64,000 nt of DNA, taken from the NCBI RefSeq assembly GCF_010723735.1, contig NZ_BLLB01000002.1, positions 372,001-436,000 on the forward strand, in the 5' to 3' direction. A program made the translations under genes and the position numbers. Source of the stretch: Mycolicibacterium hippocampi. GTDB taxonomy: Bacteria; Actinomycetota; Actinomycetes; Mycobacteriales; Mycobacteriaceae. Shown here piece by piece: positions 9,227-17,457 of the stretch (positions within the stretch are counted from its first letter, which is position 1; every line of letters starts with the position of its first letter). The notes under the pieces are model-generated. The model saw nothing but the letters and a program-made list of their open reading frames with translations, searched no databases and was not told the origin of the DNA.

Positions 9227-10627
9227 ATGGAGCGGATGGCCCAGGCACCCGAACACGCAGAGGGAAGCTCGACGCCCACCAAACAGGCTTGGTGGCGCAG
9301 CTTCCAGGCTGAGTCGACCCGTCGCGCCCTGCTGCTCACCGCGCTCGGCGGCCTGCTGATCGCCGGGGTGATCACTGCTCTGCCCCAGTCGGACCGGAGC
9401 GGCAACCTGACCGCGAACTCGATCTCGCTGGGTCCCCGCGGCAACGACACCTTCGACCACGCCAAGAGCGGGGACTGCCTGAACTGGCCCGATCGCACCC
9501 CCGATGCAGCCGAGATCGTCGACTGCAGCACCGAGCACCGGTTCGAGGTGGCCGAGTCGGTGGACATGCGCACCTTCCCGGGCAGTGAGTACGGGCCCGA
9601 CGCCGCACCTCCGTCGGCCGCCCGGATCCAGCAGATCAGCCAGGAGCAGTGCTCGGCCGCCGTGAAGCGTTATCTGGGCGCGCGTTTCGACCCGCACAGC
9701 CGCTTCACTATCAGCATGCTGTGGTCCGGAGACAAGGCGTGGCGGCAGTCGGGTGAGCGCAGGATGCTGTGTGGTCTGCAGCTGCCCGGCCCCAACAACC
9801 AGCAGCTGACTTTCACCGGCAGGGTCGCCGAGATCGACCAGTCGAAGGTCTGGGCCGCAGGCACCTGCCTGGGCATCGACCCGACCACCAATCAGCCCAC
9901 CGACATCCCCGTCGACTGTGCTGCGCCGCACGCGATGGAGGTGACCGGTTCGGTCAACCTCGCCGAGCGGTTCCCGGACGGGCTTCCCCCCGAGCCGGAG
10001 CAGGACGCGTTCATCAAGGACGCCTGCACCAAGCTGACGGATGCCTACCTGGAGCCGATCGAGCTGCGGAACACCACGCTGACGTTGATCTACAGCACCA
10101 TTTCGCTGCCGAGTTGGGCGGCGGGCAGCCATCAGGTGTCGTGCAGTATCGGCGCCACCCTGGGCAATGGCGGCTGGTCGACGCTGCTGAACAGCGCCAA
10201 GGGACCGTTGATGATCAACGGCCAGCCCCCGGTCCCGCCGCCGGACATCCCCGAGGAGCGGCTGAACCTGCCGCCGATCCCGATGCCCGACATCCCCGCA
10301 GGCAGTTCGGCGGGAGCGACCGGGTCCAGCGGGTCCAGCAGCTCGACTTACGAAGAGAGCCAGAGCGACCAGACCCAGCACATGCCGCAGATCGCGACCG
10401 AAACCGCACCCGCGCCGGCCGAGTCGGCCCCACCGGCGGACGCACCGGGAACGGGCAACACGTTCCTCAACGGTCCACCGCCACCGCCACCCGCCCCGCC
10501 CGGCGCACCTGCGCCACCACCGCCGGGTGCTCCCGCGCCACCACCGCCGGGCGCTCCCGCGCCACCTCCCCCACCGGGCGCGCCGGCCGCGCCGCTGCCG
10601 CCCGCGCCGCCACCCCCGGGGATCTAG
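9227..10627 (+). CDS. Membrane-anchored septum-formation-type protein with proline-rich tail (Rv3835 homologue)
   Basis: 466 residues; ATG at 9227 (or 9236). One transmembrane segment at about 30-52 is followed by an extracytoplasmic region of two tandem units. Each unit starts with a GDC/GTC cysteine motif (SGDCLNWPD near 83, AAGTCLGIDP near 207) and ends in H/HAME, the pattern of the actinobacterial septum-formation domain. The last 100 residues are Pro/Ala/Gly repeats (PPPGAPAP units) that could span the cell wall. The next gene starts 3 bases after its stop. The role in division is family-based inference. Confidence 0.8.
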   Translation: MERMAQAPEHAEGSSTPTKQAWWRSFQAESTRRALLLTALGGLLIAGVITALPQSDRSGNLTANSISLGPRGNDTFDHAKSGDCLNWPDRTPDAAEIVDCSTEHRFEVAESVDMRTFPGSEYGPDAAPPSAARIQQISQEQCSAAVKRYLGARFDPHSRFTISMLWSGDKAWRQSGERRMLCGLQLPGPNNQQLTFTGRVAEIDQSKVWAAGTCLGIDPTTNQPTDIPVDCAAPHAMEVTGSVNLAERFPDGLPPEPEQDAFIKDACTKLTDAYLEPIELRNTTLTLIYSTISLPSWAAGSHQVSCSIGATLGNGGWSTLLNSAKGPLMINGQPPVPPPDIPEERLNLPPIPMPDIPAGSSAGATGSSGSSSSTYEESQSDQTQHMPQIATETAPAPAESAPPADAPGTGNTFLNGPPPPPPAPPGAPAPPPPGAPAPPPPGAPAPPPPPGAPAAPLPPAPPPPGI

Positions 10628-10630
10628 CCC

Positions 10631-10981
10631 GTGACCGTGCGGATGACCCCGCAACGGTTCGACGAGTTGGTCGGTGACGCCCTCGACCTCGTTCCGCCCG
10701 ACCTCGCCTCGGCGATCGACAACGTGGTGATCCTGGTCGCCGACCGGAACCCCGAGGAACCAGAGCTGCTCGGCCTCTACGAAGGCGTCGCGCTCACCGA
10801 ACGTGACTCGTGGTACAGCGGTTCGCTGCCCGACACCATCACGATCTATCGCGAGGCACTGCTGGACATCTGCCGAAGCGACGCCGAGGTGGTCGACGAG
10901 GTGGCGATCACGGTGATCCACGAGATCGCGCATCACTTCGGCATCGACGACGACCGGCTGCACGAGCTGGGCTGGGCGTGA
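10631..10981 (+). CDS. Small zincin-like metallopeptidase (Rv3836 homologue)
   Basis: 116 residues of the minimal zincin family (formerly DUF1025). HEIAHHFG supplies the HEXXH zinc motif near residue 97, and HELGW follows about 10 residues later as the third-ligand region. The size agrees with the minimal-fold zincins. The GTG start at 10631 is 3 bases after the previous stop, so it is probably expressed with the septum-formation-type protein. Peptidase activity has not generally been shown for this family, so it may act otherwise. Confidence 0.82.
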   Translation: MTVRMTPQRFDELVGDALDLVPPDLASAIDNVVILVADRNPEEPELLGLYEGVALTERDSWYSGSLPDTITIYREALLDICRSDAEVVDEVAITVIHEIAHHFGIDDDRLHELGWA

Positions 10982-11047
10982 TCAGCACTGCTGATCCGCA
11001 GCGCGCGGCAACCCGACTTCGTCGGCCCGCAGTGCTATGAACGGGTC

Positions 11048-11254
11048 ATGACCAGTGAATGCCGCGACTGCCGGGCAGGCCTGGAGCACTGCCACGGGGC
11101 ACTGATCCACCACGCCTACCTGCGTGCGGAATGCACCGAGGTCGACTGTCACCTGCCCGATGGTGCACACGTCATGCACCTGGACTGCGCCGCTGTCGGT
11201 TGCGCGTGCGACGAAGCCGTCTCGGGTGCGGTGTCAGCCCATCGGTTCGGCTGA
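11048..11254 (+). CDS. Small Cys/His-rich protein, probable metal binder
   Basis: 68 residues with eight cysteines (5, 8, 15, 29, 34, 47, 52, 54) and eight histidines, mostly in pairs such as CRDC, HCH and CAC. That spacing suggests one or two structural zinc sites, or a metal store. There is no signal peptide. I recall similar small proteins in other mycobacteria but have no name for them. Its 3' end overlaps the convergent phosphatase gene by 21 bases. The evidence for a real gene is the non-random Cys/His content and ATG start. Confidence 0.6.
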   Translation: MTSECRDCRAGLEHCHGALIHHAYLRAECTEVDCHLPDGAHVMHLDCAAVGCACDEAVSGAVSAHRFG

Positions 11255-11971
11255 CCGCGAGGCGTCCTCGACGGTCGTCACCGCGGCGGCACCCGACTCG
11301 AACGGCGGGGTCAGCAGACCCCACTGCACGCAGTTCCAGCGGCCCTCGGCGGCCGGGGCCAGCACGACCGACTCGGTGTTGGCCAGATGGTGATCGAGGG
11401 CGAACTGACTGTCGATGCCCGCCAGCACCGCCGCGACGAACCGGATCGCTGCGCCGTGGCTGACCACCACGATGTCGCCCGGGAACGTGTGGTCCTCGAG
11501 ATAGCTGTTCCTGAGTTGTTCGACGACGGGCAGGTAGCGGTCGAGTACCTGTTGCGCCGTCTCGCCGCCAGGAAGGGCGAGCGCGTGCTCTCCGGCGTGC
11601 CAGCGGCGGTAGACGGCGTTGAACTCGTCGTGGGCGTCGGCATCGCTGCGGTTCTCCAGTTCGCCGACCTGGACTTCGTGGATGCCCTCGAACTCGTGCA
11701 TGCCGGCTGCGAGCGCCCTTCCGCCTCCCGCGCTGAGCCCTGTGGAGATCACTTCGGAGATCACTGTGGATATCTCGGAGGCGGTCTGCACGGCGCGGGT
11801 GGCGATCGAGTGGGCGATCATCGCCGGCGGCCGGGGCAGCCCACGGGCGAAGGATCGGGCCTGCTCGCGGCCGAGGTCGGTCAGTTCGGCACCCGGCGGC
11901 CGGGTGTCGAGGCGCCGGTCCACATTGCCGTGTGTCTGCCCGTGCCTCACCAGCACCAGCCGGCCACTCAT
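11234..11971 (-). CDS. gpm2: Histidine phosphatase (phosphoglycerate mutase-like, gpm2/Rv3837c type)
   Basis: 245 residues. LVRHGQTHGN at the N-terminus carries the catalytic His of the RHG motif, and VVSHGAAIRF near residue 170 carries the second His. The ATG at 11971 overlaps the pheA stop by ATGA. Despite the gpm2 name, enzymes of this branch are usually broad phosphatases rather than glycolytic mutases, and the substrate is not known. Translational coupling to prephenate dehydratase is conserved in mycobacteria as far as I recall. Confidence 0.85.
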   Translation of the reverse strand: MSGRLVLVRHGQTHGNVDRRLDTRPPGAELTDLGREQARSFARGLPRPPAMIAHSIATRAVQTASEISTVISEVISTGLSAGGGRALAAGMHEFEGIHEVQVGELENRSDADAHDEFNAVYRRWHAGEHALALPGGETAQQVLDRYLPVVEQLRNSYLEDHTFPGDIVVVSHGAAIRFVAAVLAGIDSQFALDHHLANTESVVLAPAAEGRWNCVQWGLLTPPFESGAAAVTTVEDASRSAEPMG

Positions 11972-12909
11972 GGTCTGCCCTCCCGCAGCCCGTCCAGCCA
12001 GGCCACCGCCTCGGCCATCTGCGGCGGGGCCGCGCCCACCGGCTCCCCGGTCGGCCACGACCCCAGGTAACGCACATCGGCGCAGCGCCGGTGCAACGCG
12101 CGCAGCGCCTCGGCCACGGAGCTGTCGTCCAGGTGACCTACGAAGTCGAGGAAGAAGATGTAGGTGCCGAGCTCGGTACGGGTGGGTCGGGACTCGATCC
12201 GGGTGAGGTCGATGTCGCGGATGGCCAGCTCGGTGAGGGCCGAGACCAGTGCTCCGGGCACGTTCTCCAGCCGCAACACCACCGACGTCCGGTCGGTGCC
12301 GGTGCATGCCGGCGGCGGGCCTGGCTGACCGACGAGGACGAACCTTGTGCGGGCGTTGCGTTCGTCGACCACTCCCGCCGCCAACGCCTGCAGCCCGTAG
12401 CGCTGGGTGGCCAGTGCGGTGCTCACCGCAGCGTCCGCCCGCCCGGCTGCGACGTCCTGGGCGGAGGCGGCGTTCGAATTGGCCGGTACGAGTTGGGCTT
12501 CCGGCAGGTGCTCGGCGAGCCAATGCCTGACCTGTGCGGCGGCGATAGGGAACGCCGCCACGGTCCGCACCTGCGAATCCGCGGTTCCGGGACGCACGGC
12601 GATGGTGAACGACACGTCCAGCGTCAGTTCCGCGAAGATCTGCAGCGGCGTTCCCTCGGCCAGGCTGTCCAGGGTCGGCAGCACCGATCCCTCGATCGAG
12701 TTCTCGATCGGGACGCATGCGAACTCGGCTTCGCCGGAACGGACGGCCGCCAGCGCCGCCGCGGTGCTGTCGGTGGTGATCGGGGTGACGGACTCCGGGC
12801 CACCGGGCGCACCGGCAGCTGCGGGTGGAATCAGCCCGTTCTTCGTGATGGCGCGCAGCGCGGCCTCGGTGAATGTCCCCTCGGGGCCGAGATACGCGAT
12901 GCCAGGCAC
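11968..12909 (-). CDS. pheA: Prephenate dehydratase
   Basis: 313 residues from the GTG at 12909 (VPGIAYLGPEGTFTEAAL). The catalytic domain includes CVPIENSIEGSV near 85, with the substrate-binding Glu-Asn, and NARTRFVLVG. An ACT domain at about 195-270 contains ESRPTRTELGTYIFF, the phenylalanine-binding ESRP motif, for feedback inhibition. It converts prephenate to phenylpyruvate in phenylalanine synthesis. TACGCT ends exactly 6 bases before the GTG, which predicts a leaderless mRNA and supports this start over the longer frame to 12981. Confidence 0.95.
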   Translation of the reverse strand: MPGIAYLGPEGTFTEAALRAITKNGLIPPAAAGAPGGPESVTPITTDSTAAALAAVRSGEAEFACVPIENSIEGSVLPTLDSLAEGTPLQIFAELTLDVSFTIAVRPGTADSQVRTVAAFPIAAAQVRHWLAEHLPEAQLVPANSNAASAQDVAAGRADAAVSTALATQRYGLQALAAGVVDERNARTRFVLVGQPGPPPACTGTDRTSVVLRLENVPGALVSALTELAIRDIDLTRIESRPTRTELGTYIFFLDFVGHLDDSSVAEALRALHRRCADVRYLGSWPTGEPVGAAPPQMAEAVAWLDGLREGRP

Positions 12910-12984
12910 CGCTTCAGCGTATCGGGTCACCACGGTAACCCCATTCCGCTGCACGAAAGCCTTGCGCCGATCCGCGATCAATAG

Positions 12985-13003
12985 TTAAGTTAGGCTCACC
13001 TTA
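12985..13003 (+). promoter_or_regulatory. IdeR iron box
   Basis: TTAAGTTAGGCTCACCTTA agrees with the 19-bp mycobacterial IdeR consensus TTAGGTTAGGCTAACCTAA at 16 positions (my count). It ends 17 bases before the ATG of the DUF2470 gene, where bound Fe-IdeR would block transcription. The M. tuberculosis orthologue Rv3839 is a known IdeR-repressed gene. Confidence 0.88.
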
Positions 13004-13020
13004 CCAAGAAAGGTGGCGCA

Positions 13021-13833
13021 ATGGCCTCTCCTGCACCGACCGCGGCCCCCACGACGGCTGAGCGGATCCGCAGCGCGTGCGCACGGGCCGGCGGCGCCAT
13101 GCTGGCCGTCGAGGGCCTTGAGCCGGCCCCCACTCCCGTGCACCACTTGCTCGGTGACGGTTCGTTCGCGACGACCGTGCCGGTCGACTCGGCGCTCGCC
13201 GCGACGGCGGGATCGGCGGGGACCGCCGGAGTGCAGGCGGTGCTGGAGCTGACCGACTACGCACCGCTCCCGCTGCGGGAGCCGGTGCGTTCACTTGTCT
13301 GGATCCAGGGCAGACTGCGCGACGTCCCGATGAGCGACGTACCGGCACTACTCGACCTTGTCGCCGCCGCGGAACCCAATCCTGCACTGCTGCAGGTCAA
13401 TTCCGGGATCGACAGTTCCGACTGCACCGCAGAGCCAGAAATCCGCTACGCGCTGCTGCGCCTGGAGATCGAATCGATCGTGGTGGCCGATTCCACCGGC
13501 GCCGAGTCCGTCCCGCTCAGCGCACTGCTCGGTGCCGACCCGGATCCGTTCTGCGCCATGGAGTCCTGCTGGCTGCAGCACATGGAGTCCGCACACCGCG
13601 ACGTGGTCGAACGGCTCGCGAGCCGGCTGCCCCCCACACTGCGCCGGGGCCGGGTCCGTCCGTTGGGCCTGGACCGCTACGGCGTGCAGCTGCGGGTCGA
13701 AGGTGACGACGGCGACCACGATGTACGGCTGGCGTTCGCCAAACCCGTGGACGACGTCACCGGGCTGAGCCAGGCGATTCGAGTCCTGATGGGCTGCCCC
13801 TTCCTCAACGGGCTACGCGCGCGCGGCGTCTGA
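13021..13833 (+). CDS. Iron-repressed DUF2470 protein, HugZ-like (Rv3839 homologue)
   Basis: 270 residues, ATG with AAAGG seven bases upstream. The C-terminal 85 residues (ESAHRDVVERL...GLDRYGVQLRV...) fit DUF2470, the domain found at the end of HugZ-type haem-degrading proteins. The N-terminal 180 residues have the strand pattern of an FMN-binding-like split barrel, but I see no clear flavin residues. With the IdeR box directly upstream, it is expected to be made under iron starvation. A role in haem-iron use is inference from domain and regulation. It stands alone between pheA (divergent) and the CAAX protease. Confidence 0.78.
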   Translation: MASPAPTAAPTTAERIRSACARAGGAMLAVEGLEPAPTPVHHLLGDGSFATTVPVDSALAATAGSAGTAGVQAVLELTDYAPLPLREPVRSLVWIQGRLRDVPMSDVPALLDLVAAAEPNPALLQVNSGIDSSDCTAEPEIRYALLRLEIESIVVADSTGAESVPLSALLGADPDPFCAMESCWLQHMESAHRDVVERLASRLPPTLRRGRVRPLGLDRYGVQLRVEGDDGDHDVRLAFAKPVDDVTGLSQAIRVLMGCPFLNGLRARGV

Positions 13834-13870
13834 GCGGCCCGGGCCGCCGCGCCCGGCTACCGTGGCTGCG

Positions 13871-14638
13871 GTGAGCGACCCCGACGACGAACCGACCGAT
13901 GTGCAGCGGCGTGCGCTGCGTATCGAGATCGCCATCGTGCTGGCGGTCACGTTCGCCCTCAGCGCCTATACCGCGCTGCTGAGGCTGATCGAAGGCGTGC
14001 TGCTCGGCCTGTCGGGGCAGACGGTGGCCCTCAATCCGCGGCGCTCCTCCTTCGACCTCATCGACCTCGGGCTGAGCCTGGCCGGCCTGTTCCAGCTGCT
14101 GGCGTGGGGAGCGCTGGCGGTATACCTGCTGTGGCGCAGCGGCTACGGTCCCGCACGGTTCGGGTTGGGGCGCATCCGGTGGCGACCGGACGTCCTCGGC
14201 GGCATCGGACTGGCCACCCTCATCGGCGTCCCGGGACTGGCGCTCTATCAGATCGCCCGGATCCTCGGGGCCAACGCGTCGGTGGAACCTGCCGAGCTGA
14301 ACGACACCTGGTGGCGCATCCCCATGCTGGTGTTGCTGTCCTTCGGCAACGGATGGGCCGAAGAAGTGGTCGTCGTCGGCTTCCTGCTCACCCGGCTGCG
14401 GCAGCTGCGGGTCAACCCGTGGGTGGCCCTGGTGATCTCGAGCCTGCTGCGCGGCGCATACCACCTGTACCAGGGGTTCGGCGCGGGCTTGGGGAACCTC
14501 GCGATGGGGCTGGTGTTCGGGTACGTCTGGCAGCGCACCGGCCGGCTGTGGCCGCTGATCATCGCGCACACGCTGATCGACGTCGCGGCTTTCGTCGGGT
14601 ATTCGCTGCTCGCCGGTCACCTCGGCTGGCTGCAGTAG
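13871..14638 (+). CDS. CPBP-family (CAAX protease/bacteriocin-processing type) intramembrane protein
   Basis: 255 residues with about seven hydrophobic segments. The family's motif 1 is AEEVVVVGFL (Glu-Glu), motif 2 is RGAYHLYQG (His) and motif 3 is HTLIDV (His). These are the catalytic Glu and His residues of intramembrane glutamic proteases. I use the GTG at 13871 (VSDPDDEPT), two codons inside the open frame. The true substrate is unknown. It may be co-transcribed with the LCP gene that starts 17 bases downstream. Confidence 0.82.
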   Translation: MSDPDDEPTDVQRRALRIEIAIVLAVTFALSAYTALLRLIEGVLLGLSGQTVALNPRRSSFDLIDLGLSLAGLFQLLAWGALAVYLLWRSGYGPARFGLGRIRWRPDVLGGIGLATLIGVPGLALYQIARILGANASVEPAELNDTWWRIPMLVLLSFGNGWAEEVVVVGFLLTRLRQLRVNPWVALVISSLLRGAYHLYQGFGAGLGNLAMGLVFGYVWQRTGRLWPLIIAHTLIDVAAFVGYSLLAGHLGWLQ

Positions 14639-14655
14639 GACGTACATTTCTTGCT

Positions 14656-15939
14656 GTGACCGACAAGCGGCCGCCTTTCCCGGGGCCGACGCCACCGCCA
14701 CCTCCCCCCTCGCGAGGGGCGCCGGGTCGCCGTGAGCCACCACCGGCGCTGCGGCGCGACCCCAACTACCGGCCTGCCTGGCCGCCCAATCCGGCGACCC
14801 CACCGCGCCGACCCCCACCCTCGCCGACTGGACGGAGACCGCCGCCGCCCCCAACCCGCCAGTCCCCGCCTCCCCCACCCAGCAAGTTCCCGCCTCCTCG
14901 GTCGTCCGGGCGAGCGGTGCCGCCACCCGCCGCCCCTGCACGTCCCAGCAGAAAACCCGGGCGGGTGCGACGCTGGCTGCGCGTCTTGGTGGCCTGCGTC
15001 GTGGTACTCGGCGCCGCGACGGTCGGGGCCGGGATCTGGGTGCAGACGTCACTGACCCGCATCGCCGCCCTGACCGACTATCCGGAACGGCCGGCCCAGG
15101 GCGCGGGCACCACCTGGCTACTCGTCGGCTCGGACAGCCGTGCCGGCCTGACCCCCGAACAGCAGGCCGAACTGGCCACCGGCGGGGACCTGGACTTCTC
15201 CGGCTCCGCGCGTACCGACACGATCCTGTTGGTGCATCTGCCCGGCCTCGGCTCCTCGACCCCGGCGACCATGGTGTCGATACCCCGCGATTCGTACGTG
15301 CCGATTCCGGGCTACGGCTCCGACAAGGTCAATGCGGCGTTCACCCTGGGCGGACCCGCGCTACTGACCCAGACCGTCGAGCAAGCCACCGGACTGCGCA
15401 TCGACCACTACGCCGAGATCGGTTTCGGCGGGTTCGCCGGTCTGGTCGACGCCGTCGGCGGCGTCACGATGTGCCCGGCCGAGCCGATCAGCGACCCGCT
15501 GGCCGGCATCGAGCTCCCCGCCGGATGTCAGGAACTCGACGGCCGCTCGGCGCTCGGGTTCGTCCGCACCCGCGCGACACCACGCGCCGACCTGGACCGG
15601 ATGGCCAATCAGCGTCAGTTCATGTCCGCACTCGTCGACCGCGCCACCAGCCCAGCCGTGCTGCTGAACCCCCTGCGCTGGTACCCGATGGCACGCGCGG
15701 CGGTCGACACCGTCACCGTCGACGACGGCGACAACCTCTGGGATCTGATCCGGCTGGCGTGGGCGTTGCACGGGGACCCGTCCTCGATCACCACCATCAC
15801 CGTGCCGATCGGCGAGTTCGCCGACAACGGCTCCGGCTCGATCGTGGTGTGGAACAGCGAGGCCGCACAGCGACTGTTCTCCGCCCTGGCGTCGGACGCG
15901 GCAATTCCGCAGGACGTGCTCGACGCGGCAAACCCTTGA
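14656..15939 (+). CDS. LytR-CpsA-Psr (LCP) family cell-wall ligase
   Basis: 427 residues from the GTG at 14656. Residues 1-100 are extremely proline-rich and cytoplasmic, one transmembrane helix lies at about 108-128, and the LCP domain follows. Its hallmarks are LLVGSDSR, GSARTDTILLVHLP, SIPRDSYVPIPG, and an arginine-rich loop VRTRATPRADLDRMANQRQ. LCP enzymes transfer arabinogalactan-type polymers from lipid carriers to peptidoglycan in mycobacteria. The M. tuberculosis gene at this position (Rv3840) is, as I recall, much shorter, so the full-length form here is worth noting. Confidence 0.85.
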   Translation: MTDKRPPFPGPTPPPPPPSRGAPGRREPPPALRRDPNYRPAWPPNPATPPRRPPPSPTGRRPPPPPTRQSPPPPPSKFPPPRSSGRAVPPPAAPARPSRKPGRVRRWLRVLVACVVVLGAATVGAGIWVQTSLTRIAALTDYPERPAQGAGTTWLLVGSDSRAGLTPEQQAELATGGDLDFSGSARTDTILLVHLPGLGSSTPATMVSIPRDSYVPIPGYGSDKVNAAFTLGGPALLTQTVEQATGLRIDHYAEIGFGGFAGLVDAVGGVTMCPAEPISDPLAGIELPAGCQELDGRSALGFVRTRATPRADLDRMANQRQFMSALVDRATSPAVLLNPLRWYPMARAAVDTVTVDDGDNLWDLIRLAWALHGDPSSITTITVPIGEFADNGSGSIVVWNSEAAQRLFSALASDAAIPQDVLDAANP

Positions 15940-16016
15940 GCCCGGCAAACCATTAGGCCTGGCAAACTTATCGACGCGCTGTAACTTTCGTCACAACGGC
16001 GGTTCAGACTAAGGAT

Positions 16017-16022
16017 ATGCTG
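16017..16022 (+). promoter_or_regulatory. Candidate -10 element of bfrB
   Basis: TATGCT lies 59 bases before the bfrB start in the 141-base gap after the LCP gene. The same gap holds TTAGG-containing stretches (15953-15958 and 16030-16035) that resemble IdeR half-boxes, but the best full alignment reaches only about 10 of 19. IdeR activation of bfrB is known in M. tuberculosis; here the sites are unconvincing by eye. Confidence 0.35.
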
Positions 16023-16080
16023 GCCTGCGTTAGGTCCGCCTTCGCTGACAATAGCGTCTGACCTGCTATATCTTGAGGCC

Positions 16081-16635
16081 ATGCTCAACACGGAATCTTC
16101 TGACGCGACCGAAACCAAGTTCCACGGCTTGCTCGACGAACAGGTCCGCAGCGAACTCGGCGCATCGCAGCAGTACCTGGCCATCGCGGTGTACTTCGAC
16201 GGTGCCGACCTACCGCAGTTGGCCAACCTCTTCTACCGGCAGTCGGTCGAAGAGCGCAATCACGCGATGATGCTGGTGCAGTACTTCATCGATCGCGGCG
16301 TGCCCGTGGAGATCCCGGCGATCGAGCCCGTCCGCAATGCGTTCGAGACACCGCGCGACGCGCTCGGTCTGGCGCTCGACCTGGAGCGGGCGGTCACCGA
16401 GCAGTTCAGCCGGTTGGCAGGCACGGCCCGCGACGAAGGTGACTATCTGGGCGAGCAGTTCGTCCAGTGGTTCCTCAAGGAACAGGTCGAGGAGGTCGCG
16501 CTGATGACGACGCTCGTGCGCATCGCCGAACGTGCCGGCGCCGACCTGTTTCACCTCGAGGACTTCGTCGCCCGCGAGATCGCCACGTCCACGGGTGATC
16601 CCGCTGCCCCCAAGGCTGCGGGCGGCGCTCTCTAG
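16081..16635 (+). CDS. bfrB: Bacterial ferritin BfrB
   Basis: 184 residues of a non-haem ferritin. The four-helix bundle carries ferroxidase ligands in SVEERNHAMM (EXXH, about 57-64) and in later Glu/Gln positions (ERAVTEQFSRL, QWFLKEQVEE). A flexible C-terminal extension after residue 165 is typical of mycobacterial BfrB. GAGG sits four bases before the ATG. It oxidises and stores iron. Its stop and that of glpQ1 share the tetranucleotide CTAG, an end-to-end overlap of four bases. Confidence 0.95.
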   Translation: MLNTESSDATETKFHGLLDEQVRSELGASQQYLAIAVYFDGADLPQLANLFYRQSVEERNHAMMLVQYFIDRGVPVEIPAIEPVRNAFETPRDALGLALDLERAVTEQFSRLAGTARDEGDYLGEQFVQWFLKEQVEEVALMTTLVRIAERAGADLFHLEDFVAREIATSTGDPAAPKAAGGAL

Positions 16636-17453
16636 TCCCGACCGGCACCGGTCAGGCCATCCTGCAGCCACGCCTTCGTGCGGCCCGGATGATTGGTCGC
16701 GATCCAGGCCACACCGATGTCGCGGCAGTACTGCACGTCCTCGTAATGATCCACGGTCCAGCAGTAGAGGGCGCGTCCCTGGGCGGCCGCCCGGTCCACC
16801 AACTCCGGATGGTCGCGCAGTGTCGCGATCGACGGCCCGACCGCCGTGGCCCCGACCGTGGTGGCCGCGCCACCCCCCAGGTAGCGCGACGTCTCCCCGA
16901 GCAGGACCGTCGGCAGCATCGGCGCGGCACGCCGGACCCGCCACACGGCTGCGGCCGAGAACGACATCACCACGGCCCGTGACAGCGCCGCCGACGCCGG
17001 AGACGCGATCCCGTACCGATGCAGCAGCGCCAGCACCTTGCTCTCGACCAGCGCGCCGTAGCGCACCGGGTGCTTCGTCTCGATGAACATCTTGACCGGC
17101 CGGTTCCAGTCGAGCACCAGGGTGACCAGATCCTCCAGTGTCAACAGCCCGGTGTCGCCGCGGCTGCCGTCGGCACGCCTGCTCGGATGCCACGCGCCGT
17201 AGTCCAGCTCGCGTAGTTCCGCCAGCGTCATCTCGCTGACCAGCCCCGTTCCGGTGGAAGTCCGGTCGAGGCTGCGGTCGTGCACACAGACCAGGTGGCC
17301 GTCCCTGGTCAGCCGCACATCACATTCGACACCGTCGGCGCCCTCCTCGAGAGCCAGCTGATAGGCGGCGAGGGTGTGCTCGGGACGGTCCGCCGAGGCG
17401 CCGCGGTGGGCCACCACGAACGGGTGACTGCCGAACGTCTCGCCGGAGCTCAT
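16632..17453 (-). CDS. glpQ1: Glycerophosphodiester phosphodiesterase
   Basis: 273 residues, start ATG at 17453. The GDPD motifs are VAHRGASADRPEHT (catalytic HR and substrate contacts), GADGVECDVRLTRDG (metal-binding E, D) and VCVHD (second catalytic His). There is no signal peptide, so it is cytoplasmic. It hydrolyses glycerophosphodiesters to glycerol 3-phosphate and alcohol. The start lies 4 bases after the stop of the DUF4328 gene, indicating an operon. Confidence 0.93.
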   Translation of the reverse strand: MSSGETFGSHPFVVAHRGASADRPEHTLAAYQLALEEGADGVECDVRLTRDGHLVCVHDRSLDRTSTGTGLVSEMTLAELRELDYGAWHPSRRADGSRGDTGLLTLEDLVTLVLDWNRPVKMFIETKHPVRYGALVESKVLALLHRYGIASPASAALSRAVVMSFSAAAVWRVRRAAPMLPTVLLGETSRYLGGGAATTVGATAVGPSIATLRDHPELVDRAAAQGRALYCWTVDHYEDVQYCRDIGVAWIATNHPGRTKAWLQDGLTGAGRD

Positions 17454-17457
17454 ATCG

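Noticed and set aside
9194..10963. 589-residue minus-strand frame opposite the septum-formation-type gene
   Set aside because: The translation is low-complexity Arg/Gly/Trp from the complement of proline repeats; the plus-strand genes have clear domains and starts.
14104..14655. N-terminal extension of the LCP protein
   Set aside because: The frame is open because of GC bias across the CAAX protease gene; the LCP protein starts naturally at the GTG at 14656 after that gene's stop.
16030..16048. IdeR box upstream of bfrB
   Set aside because: The best alignment reaches only about 10 of 19 positions; kept only as a remark in the promoter entry.
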